Below, piece after piece: positions 1 to 5,187 of a DNA stretch of 5,187 nt; the first letter of the stretch is position 1, and each line of letters opens with the position of its first letter. The position numbers and the translations under genes were made by a program. The notes below the pieces were generated by a model that worked only from the letters and a program-made list of their open reading frames with translations, was not told the origin of the DNA and searched no databases. This DNA comes from JAJUFS01 sp964599565 (GTDB taxonomy: Bacteria > Pseudomonadota > Gammaproteobacteria > Natronospirales > JAJUFS01), in NCBI GenBank assembly GCA_964599565.1, contig CAZRFE010000118.1:1-5187 (forward strand), given 5' to 3'.

Positions 1-36
1 TTCCTCGCGCCAGGGGAGTAGGTTGATGCGTGGCAT
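1..36 (-). CDS. pilN: PilN, type IV pilus inner-membrane assembly protein (first 12 codons only)
   Basis: The minus strand opens with ATG at 36 and reads MPRINLLPWREE before leaving the window. This matches the conserved PilN N-terminus (INLLPWR). In the family that short cytoplasmic tail, which precedes a single membrane helix, docks into a groove of PilM. The pilM stop TGA (40-38) and this ATG are separated by one base (TGA-C-ATG), so the two genes are almost certainly translationally coupled. A GAGGAG Shine-Dalgarno lies inside the end of pilM. The membrane segment and periplasmic domain lie outside the window. The identification rests on 12 residues plus the position directly after pilM, which is the standard pilMNOPQ order. 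Confidence 0.88.
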   Translation of the reverse strand, partial: MPRINLLPWREE

Positions 37-37
37 G

Positions 38-1099
38 TCAGTCGAAGCTCCTCATGGCCAGGCCGCAGGCAACGATCAGCGCGGCGGTATCGCTTTCAAC
101 CAGCTGCGCCTTGGCCTTTGAAGACAGCTTCATCTGTCCGAGTGGATCGCCGACGACGGTGGGCGTGCCGACCCGCTCCTCGATGTGTTCGGCAGCACCG
201 GGAATTGCGCTGCAACCTCCGCAGATGATGATCTGGTCGAGGTCCGTGAACTCGCTCTGCGATGAGAGGAAGAACTGGATGGAGCGGTTCACCTGCTGCG
301 CCATGTCCTCGAGGAACGGATCAAGGATTTCCGGCTTGTAGTTGGACGGCAGGCCGCCTTCACGCTTCGCCTTGCCCGCTTCCTCGAAGGAAAGGCCGTA
401 GTGACGCATGATTTCTTCGGTCAGTTGCTTGCCGCCGAAAGCCTGGTCGCGCGTATAGATGATCTTGCGGTCGCGCAGCACGCTGAAGGTCGTCGTCGTC
501 GCGCCGAAGTCGACCACGCCGATGGTCTTGTCCAGGCCTTCGTCCGGCATCTGGTAAGTCAGCAGCCGGCAGGCGTTCTCCAGCGCGTAGGCTTCGATAT
601 CCACGACCTTTGCCGTCAGCCCGCCGATCTCGAGCACCGCCTGGCGCGCGTCGACGTTCTCCCGGCGGGTGGCTGCCAGCAGCACGTCCACCATCTCCGG
701 GTCGTGCGGCGACAGGCCCATGATCTCGTAGTCGAAGCTCACTTCTTCGAGCGGGAAGGGAATGTACTGGTCGGCCTGCAGCTCGATCTGCTCGCCGAGC
801 TCCTGGTCGGACAGCGCGGCCGGCATCGGGATGATCTTGGTAATGACGGATGCGCCGCCAATGGCCACGGCCGCGTCCTTGACGCGGGAGCCGGCGCGCT
901 TGGCCGCCTTGCGTATGGCGTCGCCGACCGCCTCGACGTCCTGGATCACCTTGTCGACGATCGCGTTCGGCGGCATCGGCTCGGCCGCGTACGTCTCCAC
1001 CTTGTAGGTGTCACCGGATCGGCTGATTTCGATCAGCTTTACCGAGGAGGTACTCAAGTCCACCCCCAGCTTTGGCTTGGCCTTCGGCTTGAGCAACAC
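38..1099 (-). CDS. pilM: PilM, actin-like ATPase of the type IV pilus alignment complex
   Basis: PilM is the cytoplasmic, actin-fold component that binds the PilN tail and links the PilNO/PilPQ complex to the pilus motors. From the preferred GTG start it is 353 residues, against about 354 in Pseudomonas. Visible motifs, in that numbering: the first phosphate loop GVDLSTSSVKLIEI (about 12-25), the conserved EADQYIPYPLEE-type segment as LQADQYIPFPLEE (about 107-119), the second phosphate loop VVDFGATTTTFSVL (about 195-208), the FGGKQLTEEI segment (about 221-230), the adenosine-site stretch IIICGGCSAIPG (about 290-301), and the family ending ACGLAMRSFD. An in-frame ATG at 1141 would add 14 residues. 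I prefer GTG because AAGGA lies 8 bases upstream, family members begin about 12-14 residues before GVDLS, and the extension uses rare codons (CTA, AGA, AGG). It is the first gene of a leftward pil operon and is divergent from the PBP1A gene. Confidence 0.95.
   Translation of the reverse strand: MLLKPKAKPKLGVDLSTSSVKLIEISRSGDTYKVETYAAEPMPPNAIVDKVIQDVEAVGDAIRKAAKRAGSRVKDAAVAIGGASVITKIIPMPAALSDQELGEQIELQADQYIPFPLEEVSFDYEIMGLSPHDPEMVDVLLAATRRENVDARQAVLEIGGLTAKVVDIEAYALENACRLLTYQMPDEGLDKTIGVVDFGATTTTFSVLRDRKIIYTRDQAFGGKQLTEEIMRHYGLSFEEAGKAKREGGLPSNYKPEILDPFLEDMAQQVNRSIQFFLSSQSEFTDLDQIIICGGCSAIPGAAEHIEERVGTPTVVGDPLGQMKLSSKAKAQLVESDTAALIVACGLAMRSFD
48..53 (-). promoter_or_regulatory. Ribosome binding site of pilN inside the 3' end of pilM
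   Basis: On the minus strand this reads GAGGAG, 11 bases before the pilN ATG at 36. It overlaps the last codons of pilM. The spacing is slightly long but the match to anti-Shine-Dalgarno is full, which fits coupled translation of pilM and pilN. Confidence 0.6.
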
Positions 1100-1107
1100 G
1101 GCATTTT

Positions 1108-1112
1108 TCCTT
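1108..1112 (-). promoter_or_regulatory. Ribosome binding site deciding the pilM start
   Basis: On the minus strand this reads AAGGA within a purine-rich run, 8 bases before the GTG at 1099. It favours GTG over the upstream in-frame ATG at 1141. That ATG has only a weaker AAGG about 9 bases ahead of it. Confidence 0.55.
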
Positions 1113-1168
1113 TTTCTAACGGCTAGTTGGGAGAAATACATCGCCCAGAGCCTTAACTACCAGTTTCA

Positions 1169-1196
1169 ACTATATATCAATAAATGGCTAAATCAA
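1169..1196 (-). promoter_or_regulatory. Candidate sigma70-type promoter for pilM
   Basis: On the minus strand a TTGATT box (plus positions 1191-1196) and a TATAGT box (1169-1174) are separated by 16 bases. They match the sigma70 consensus at 4 of 6 and 5 of 6 positions. The boxes sit in the only strongly AT-rich tract of the intergenic region. Transcription would start near 1162, giving a leader of roughly 60 bases to the GTG start. Overlapping TA-rich alternatives for the -10 exist (TATATA), so the exact box is uncertain. Confidence 0.5.
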
Positions 1197-1205
1197 ATAA
1201 GACCC

Positions 1206-1234
1206 TCGCTGGACTGCGACCCGGGTCGTATAAT
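1206..1234 (+). promoter_or_regulatory. Candidate promoter for the PBP1A gene and the gene after it
   Basis: A perfect TATAAT lies at 1229-1234, followed by a GC-rich discriminator (GCGGGC). The expected -35 position (about 1206-1211) is poor. A better TGGACT at 1210-1215 leaves only 13 bases to the -10 box. The AT-rich tract just upstream (about 1168-1200) could act as an UP element that compensates for the weak -35. Transcription would start near 1241, leaving a leader of about 77 bases before the ATG at 1318. Confidence 0.5.
1217..1228. repeat. Perfect 12-bp palindrome abutting the ponA -10 box
   Basis: CGACCCGGGTCG is its own reverse complement and ends one base before the TATAAT box at 1229. 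It occupies most of the promoter spacer, a position where a dimeric regulator could block or modulate RNA polymerase. Chance occurrence in GC-rich DNA is possible. No regulator is recognised. Confidence 0.35.
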
Positions 1235-1317
1235 GCGGGCCTTTGCCTTTTCGCGTACCCGGCGAGATGCCATAACGCCGATTTGTACGCTTTCCAGTTG
1301 CCACGCTGAGCCCTGCC

Positions 1318-3837
1318 ATGTCCCGGAAAATGCGACTCCTCTTATATGCAGCCGCAGGCGGATTCACGCTGATGCTGCTCGGCCTCATGGCCGTTATCGC
1401 CGCGTACCTGTATTTCGCGCCGACGCTGCCCGATGCGGAGGTGCTGAAGGACGTGCAGCTGCAGGTGCCGTTGCGCATCTATACGCGTGACGGGCGGCTG
1501 ATCGCGGAGTACGGCGAGCAGCGGCGCGTGCCGCTGACGCTGGAGCAGATTCCGGATGACCTTGAGCACGCGGTTCTTGCCGCCGAGGATGATCGCTTCT
1601 ACCAGCATCCTGGCATTGATGTGTTCGGCATCGCGCGCGCAGCACTCAACAACATCCGCGCGGGCCGCATCGTGGGTGGCGCATCGACCATCACCCAGCA
1701 GGTTGCGAAGAACTTCTTCCTGACGTTCGATCAGACCTGGACGCGCAAGATCCGCGAGATATTCCTGTCGATCAAGATCGAGCAGGAACTGAGCAAGGAC
1801 GAGATTCTCGCGCTGTATCTCAACAAGATCTATTTCGGAAACCGCGCCTATGGCGTCGGCGCGGCGGCGGAAATCTACTACGGCAAACCCGTCGGCGAAC
1901 TCACGCTCGCGCAGATGGCGATGATCGCCACCATGCCGAAGGCGCCGTCCCGCTATAACCCCATCGTCAATCCCGCACGTGCACTGGAGCGGCGCGCCTA
2001 TGTGCTCGGGCGGATGCTGGAGCTTGGCTATATCGGCCAGTCCGCATACGACGAGGCGATGGCCGCGCCGGTGACGGCGTCATACCACGGCACGGTTTCC
2101 GAGGTGGATGCGCCTTACGTCGCGGAACTCGTTCGCGCCGATCTCGTTGCGCGCGTCGGTGAGGATGCGGCTTACGCGGCGGGTTACCGTGTCGTTGCAA
2201 CCATCGACAGCCGGCTCCAGGCGGCAGCGAACCGTGCGGTCCAGGACGCGCTCCAGGAATATGACCTGCGCTACGGGTATCGCGGCCCGCTCGGGCAGGT
2301 GGAACCGGAAAGCCTGGACGAAACGGTACTTGCCGAGAATTTCGATGCGGTGACGGGGAATATCCACGCGCCGGGCAGGCTGCAGCCAGCCGTCGTGCTT
2401 GAAGTCACTGACGTGATGGCGCGCGTTTTCGTGCGTGGGCATGGCGTCGTCGAACTCGGCATGCCGGGGCTCGAATGGGCGGCGCCCGCGCTTGACGGAC
2501 GCGCGACCGGCCCGTCGCCGAAACAACCCGGCGATGTGCTCGCCGCCGGCGATGTCATCTTCGTGCGCGCCACCGGCGATGACGGCTGGCGCCTCGCGCA
2601 GGTTCCACAGGTGCAAGGCTCGCTGGTATCGCTGGACCCGCAGGACGGCGCGGTTGTCGCGCTCGTCGGCGGTTACGATTTCTTCCTGAGCAAGTACAAC
2701 CGCGCGATACAGGCGCGGCGCCAGCCGGGCTCATCGTTCAAGCCGTTTGTCTACTCCGCGGCGCTGGCGAACGGCTTCACGCCTGCCACGATCGTCAACG
2801 ACGCGCCGGTCGTGTTCGCCGACGAGCAGCTTGAGGACGTGTGGCGGCCGGAGAACGACTCCGGGCGCTTCTATGGACCGACGCGCCTGCGCGAAGCGCT
2901 GGTGCGGTCGCGAAACCTGGTTTCCATCCGCGTGCTGCAGACCGTCGGTATCGCAACCGCCATCAATTACCTGGCAGACACGTTCGGCTTTGACCGCTCG
3001 CGATTGCCGCGCAACCTCTCGCTTGCGCTCGGCAGTGGCGCGTACTCGCCGCTGGAAATGGCGACGGCCTACACCGTCATCGCCAATGGCGGCTATCGCA
3101 TCGAGCCTTACTACGTCGAAGAAATCATCGGACCGGACGGACAGGCCGTGTTTCACGCGGACCCGGCGATTGTCTGCGCGGAATGCGAACGCGAGGAAGT
3201 ACCGCTTCCCGAGCTGAACATTGCCGAAGAACCGGCGGACGTTGCAGCGCAGCCGCTGGAATCCCTCGCGGAGGATGCACAGGTCCTGCCGCTGGACGAT
3301 GCGGCGGCAGCAGGATTGATCCTGCGCCGCGAACCGCGGCATGCGGAGCGCGTGCAGTCCGCGCAGGTGAACTACCTGATCGCCGACATGATGCGCGAAG
3401 TCATCCGGCGCGGTACCGGCGTGCGCGCGCTGGTGCTCGGTCGCGGCGACATCGCCGGCAAGACCGGCACGACCAATGAATACCGCGACGCGTGGTTCTC
3501 CGGGTTCAATCCGGAAATCGTCACGACAGTGTGGGTTGGCTTCGATGATTTCTCGACGCTCGGCAGCGGCGAGTACGGCGGTCGCGCCGCGTTGCCGGCC
3601 TGGATCGATTTCATGCGCGCGGCGCTCGACGGAACGCCGGAGGTTTACCCGGAGCGTCCGCCCGGCCTTGTCACGGTGAGAATCGATCCCGTGACAGGAT
3701 TGCTCGCAGGCGCCGGCAACGGCAACGCCGTGTTCGAGACATTCATCGAAGGAACGCTTCCGGAAGAGCAGGCCGGCAACAGCCGGCCCGGCGAGCACGA
3801 CAACGACGAAGCGGACGAGAACCAGGATCTGTTCTAG
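1318..3837 (+). CDS. mrcA: Penicillin-binding protein 1A, bifunctional peptidoglycan glycosyltransferase/transpeptidase
   Basis: This is a class A PBP (mrcA, also called ponA) that polymerises lipid II into glycan strands and crosslinks the peptides in the periplasm. Its 839 residues compare with about 820-850 in the family. A short basic N-terminus and one membrane helix (about 7-33) anchor it. The GT51 domain (about 57-232) has AAEDDRFYQHPGID with catalytic Glu90, GASTITQQVAKNFFLT (121-136), RKIREI with the second Glu147, and AYGVGAAAEIYYGK (177-190). An OB-like insert follows (about 320-435). The transpeptidase domain has SSFK (472-475, Ser472 nucleophile), SRN (531-533) and KTGT (715-718). 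All catalytic motifs are intact. A long linker between SRN and KTG contains CAEC (620-623), and the C-terminus is an acidic tail. The ATG at 1318 is preceded by only a weak GAG Shine-Dalgarno. The next in-frame ATG (1330) has an unsuitable site 2 bases away. The gene is divergent from pilM. Confidence 0.97.
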   Translation: MSRKMRLLLYAAAGGFTLMLLGLMAVIAAYLYFAPTLPDAEVLKDVQLQVPLRIYTRDGRLIAEYGEQRRVPLTLEQIPDDLEHAVLAAEDDRFYQHPGIDVFGIARAALNNIRAGRIVGGASTITQQVAKNFFLTFDQTWTRKIREIFLSIKIEQELSKDEILALYLNKIYFGNRAYGVGAAAEIYYGKPVGELTLAQMAMIATMPKAPSRYNPIVNPARALERRAYVLGRMLELGYIGQSAYDEAMAAPVTASYHGTVSEVDAPYVAELVRADLVARVGEDAAYAAGYRVVATIDSRLQAAANRAVQDALQEYDLRYGYRGPLGQVEPESLDETVLAENFDAVTGNIHAPGRLQPAVVLEVTDVMARVFVRGHGVVELGMPGLEWAAPALDGRATGPSPKQPGDVLAAGDVIFVRATGDDGWRLAQVPQVQGSLVSLDPQDGAVVALVGGYDFFLSKYNRAIQARRQPGSSFKPFVYSAALANGFTPATIVNDAPVVFADEQLEDVWRPENDSGRFYGPTRLREALVRSRNLVSIRVLQTVGIATAINYLADTFGFDRSRLPRNLSLALGSGAYSPLEMATAYTVIANGGYRIEPYYVEEIIGPDGQAVFHADPAIVCAECEREEVPLPELNIAEEPADVAAQPLESLAEDAQVLPLDDAAAAGLILRREPRHAERVQSAQVNYLIADMMREVIRRGTGVRALVLGRGDIAGKTGTTNEYRDAWFSGFNPEIVTTVWVGFDDFSTLGSGEYGGRAALPAWIDFMRAALDGTPEVYPERPPGLVTVRIDPVTGLLAGAGNGNAVFETFIEGTLPEEQAGNSRPGEHDNDEADENQDLF

Positions 3838-3866
3838 TCATTGCGGGTCCGGCGGTCGCCGGGCAC

Positions 3867-3870
3867 GAGG
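3867..3870 (+). promoter_or_regulatory. Ribosome binding site fixing the start of the 208-residue protein
   Basis: GAGG lies 6 bases before the ATG at 3877. It supports that start over the TTG at 3841, which lies 4 bases after the PBP1A stop codon and has no usable site of its own. Confidence 0.6.
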
Positions 3871-3876
3871 TCAAGC

Positions 3877-4503
3877 ATGGGCAAACATCGCGGCGGGCGC
3901 GGCGACGACATGCGCCGCCTGCTGGCCAATGAAGCGGCGCGACTGATCGCGGAAGACGGCGTGCGCGATTACCTGCAGGCGAAGCGCAAGGCCGCGCTGC
4001 GCTTCGGCGTATCGGAACGCGATGGCGGGTTTCCGACGAACCAGGAAATCGAGGCCGCACTCGCGGAGTACCAGCGCCTGTTCCAGGCGGACAGCCAGCC
4101 ACGGGTATTGCGTGAACTGCGGCTTGCAGCAAGACAGGCAATGCGCCTGTTCGGCGAATTCCAGCCGCGACTCGTCGGGCCGGTTCTGCACGGCAACGCG
4201 ACAACGCATTCCGCCGTGCAGCTGCACCTGTTCGCGGACACGCCTGAACGCATCGTCATGCATCTGATCGACCGCGACATCCCCTTCGAAACCGCCGATC
4301 GCCGCTTCCGGCTTGTGAGCGGAACGCAGCAGGACGTTCCGGTGTACCGGTTTCTCGCCGGCGATATCGCCATCGAAGCGGCTGTCTTTCCCGCCACCGG
4401 CGTGCGCCAGGCGCCGGCCTCGCCGCTCGACGGCAAGCCGATGAAGCGCGCGAGCCTCGCCGATCTGGACGAACTGCTCGACGAGCACGAACGCGGGCAA
4501 TGA
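3877..4503 (+). CDS. Conserved-looking protein of unknown function, possible degenerate nucleotidyltransferase fold
   Basis: The product is 208 residues with no signal peptide or membrane segment, so it is probably cytoplasmic. The N-terminal third is helical and charged (RRLLANEAARLIAEDGV, about 13-29, then YLQAKRKAALRFGV, about 32-45). Residues 99-121 read LVGPVLHGNATTHSAVQLHLFAD. Their layout resembles the strand-GS-loop-strand of minimal nucleotidyltransferases, but the usual Ser is Asn107 and the metal-binding DxD is Gln115-Leu-His117. A later strand, IAIEAAVF (164-171), has Glu167 where such enzymes carry their third carboxylate. A C-terminal motif SPLDGKPMKRASL (182-194) looks conserved in style. 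From memory, similar proteins sit near PBP1A/gltA in Xanthomonadales and are annotated as hypothetical; this was not verified. It lies 39 bases after the PBP1A gene and ends just before a terminator, so it is probably co-transcribed with it. Base composition and codon use match its neighbours. Its being a gene is well supported; its function is unknown. Confidence 0.88.
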   Translation: MGKHRGGRGDDMRRLLANEAARLIAEDGVRDYLQAKRKAALRFGVSERDGGFPTNQEIEAALAEYQRLFQADSQPRVLRELRLAARQAMRLFGEFQPRLVGPVLHGNATTHSAVQLHLFADTPERIVMHLIDRDIPFETADRRFRLVSGTQQDVPVYRFLAGDIAIEAAVFPATGVRQAPASPLDGKPMKRASLADLDELLDEHERGQ

Positions 4504-4509
4504 AAATAA

Positions 4510-4540
4510 AAAGGCCGCCGCAGGAACTGCGGCGGCCTTT
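4510..4540. terminator. Bidirectional intrinsic terminator between convergent genes
   Basis: A 14-bp perfect stem (4510-4523 pairing with 4527-4540) with a GAA triloop lies 6 bases after one stop codon and 16 bases beyond the other (gltA, stop at 4557-4559). On the minus strand the stem is followed by TTTTTATTTTCA counted from the stem end, a good U-tract for gltA transcripts. On the plus strand only the closing TTT is present before GCAT, so termination of the ponA transcript is probably weaker. Confidence 0.88.
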
Positions 4541-4556
4541 GCATCTCGAATGACCT

Positions 4557-5187
4557 TCAGCGTTTGTCGACAGGCGTGTAGTCGCGTTTCTCGGGACCGG
4601 TGTAAAGCTGGCGCGGCCGGCCGATGCGCATCGCGGGATCCGCGATCATCTCGCGCCAGTGCGCAACCCAGCCGACCGTTCGTGCGATCGCGAACATCAC
4701 CGTGAACATGCTCACCGGAATGCCGAGCGCGCGGTAGATGATGCCGGAGTAGAAGTCGACGTTGGGGTAAAGCTTCTTCTCGACGAAGTACGGATCCTTG
4801 AGCGCGATCTCTTCGAGCTTCATCGCGAGTTCGAGCTGCGGATCGCTTTCCTTGCCGAGCTGCTTCAGCACCTTGTAGCACATGTCGCGGATGATCGTGG
4901 CGCGCGGATCGTAGTTCTTGTACACGCGGTGGCCGAACCCCATCAGGCGGAACGGATCGTTCCTGTCCTTCGCCTTTGCAATGTACTTGTCGATGTTCTT
5001 CACGCTGCCGATTTCATCCAGCATCTTCAGCACCGCTTCGTTCGCGCCGCCGTGCGCCGGGCCCCACAGCGTCGCGATGCCCGCCGCGATCGCCGCATAC
5101 GGATTCGTGCCGGCGGAGCCTGCGAGACGGACGGTTGATGTCGATGCGTTCTGCTCGTGAGCGGCGAGCAGGATGAACAGCAGATCC
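4557..5187 (-). CDS. gltA: Citrate synthase, type I, C-terminal half (5' end beyond the window)
   Basis: The enzyme condenses oxaloacetate with acetyl-CoA in the first step of the TCA cycle. The reading frame enters at 5186 and gives 209 residues, roughly the second half of a family protein of about 430. Visible functional segments, with E. coli numbering by alignment: HEQNASTSTVR (His229), GPAHGGAN (His264), GFGHRVYKNYDPRA (His305, Arg314), KKLYPNVDFYSG (Asp362), ARTVGWVAHW (Arg387 region) and the ending RPRQLYTGPEKRDYTPVDKR. The three catalytic residues His264, His305 and Asp362 are all present. The start of HEQNAST is unusual: the family has LHADHEQ, while this sequence has LLAAHEQ. An internal GTG at 5033 is not the start, because the conserved frame continues upstream to the edge. 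The gene converges on the ponA unit and shares its terminator. Confidence 0.96.
   Translation of the reverse strand, partial: DLLFILLAAHEQNASTSTVRLAGSAGTNPYAAIAAGIATLWGPAHGGANEAVLKMLDEIGSVKNIDKYIAKAKDRNDPFRLMGFGHRVYKNYDPRATIIRDMCYKVLKQLGKESDPQLELAMKLEEIALKDPYFVEKKLYPNVDFYSGIIYRALGIPVSMFTVMFAIARTVGWVAHWREMIADPAMRIGRPRQLYTGPEKRDYTPVDKR

Noticed and set aside
401..1126. 241-codon open frame on the plus strand opposite pilM
   Set aside because: It is fully contained in pilM and rich in His, Arg and Leu, as expected for a shadow of a GC-rich gene.
1260..1280. Weak inverted repeat CGGCG/CGCCG in the ponA leader as a riboswitch or attenuator
   Set aside because: A 5-bp stem with an 11-base loop, no T-tract and no aptamer-like conserved structure. 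The three-codon ATG CCA TAA frame at 1267 is too short to interpret.
1008..1490. Plus-strand frame spanning the intergenic region into the PBP1A gene
   Set aside because: It crosses the promoter region and overlaps PBP1A in a different frame. The translation resembles no protein I know.
2080..2616. 178-codon open frame antisense to the PBP1A OB-like region
   Set aside because: No recognisable motif, and the sense strand is clearly coding.
2731..3798. 355-codon open frame antisense to the PBP1A gene
   Set aside because: It mirrors the transpeptidase half of an intact PBP1A. Its translation is Arg/His-rich with no recognisable domain, typical of antisense frames in GC-rich genes.
3849..3862. 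Small hairpin (CCGGC/GCCGG, 4-base loop) between the PBP1A gene and the next gene
   Set aside because: Only 5 bp with no T-tract, so it is not a convincing terminator. Such hairpins are common by chance in GC-rich spacers.
3841..3876. TTG at 3841 as start of the 208-residue protein
   Set aside because: There is no suitable ribosome binding site, and the added residues are Arg/Ser-rich translated spacer. The ATG at 3877 has GAGG at 6 bases.
3871..4881. 336-codon open frame antisense to the 208-residue gene and running through the terminator into gltA
   Set aside because: It crosses the hairpin and overlaps the well-supported gltA in another frame. The composition is Arg/Ala-rich and no family is recognisable.

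Overview
The window looks like ordinary chromosome from a GC-rich gammaproteobacterium. The signs are a PilM and PBP1A close to the Pseudomonas/Xanthomonas type, a type I (hexameric-type) citrate synthase, and pilM and the PBP1A gene placed back to back, as in Pseudomonas. The further neighbours (a small conserved gene, then gltA) recall the order Xanthomonadales and its relatives. That placement is an inference from memory and was not checked by a search.

Layout. Positions 1-1099 read leftward: the first 12 codons of pilN at the left edge and the complete pilM. Together they are the start of a pilMNOPQ operon for the type IV pilus alignment complex. Positions 1100-1317 form a divergent control region. 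It holds an AT-rich tract, a sigma70-like promoter for pilM, a perfect TATAAT box for the rightward genes and a perfect 12-bp palindrome beside that box. Positions 1318-3837 encode a full-length bifunctional class A penicillin-binding protein (PBP1A, ponA/mrcA). After 39 bases comes a 208-residue protein of unknown function (3877-4503) whose middle resembles a nucleotidyltransferase core without its metal-binding aspartates. A 14-bp perfect hairpin at 4510-4540 separates this unit from the convergent gltA (citrate synthase), whose C-terminal half runs leftward from the right edge to 4557.

How the genes relate. PilM is the cytoplasmic actin-like platform that captures the PilN N-terminus, and the start of PilN is visible here. 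PBP1A polymerises and crosslinks the peptidoglycan through which the pilus machine must pass. The shared intergenic region could coordinate the two, but the sequence does not prove it. GltA belongs to the TCA cycle and is probably just a neighbour.

I see no mobile element, CRISPR array, tRNA, rRNA or phage gene, and nothing that clearly amounts to a new system. The most interesting items are the degenerate nucleotidyltransferase-like protein, an unusual substitution in a near-invariant citrate synthase motif, and the palindrome beside the ponA -10 box.
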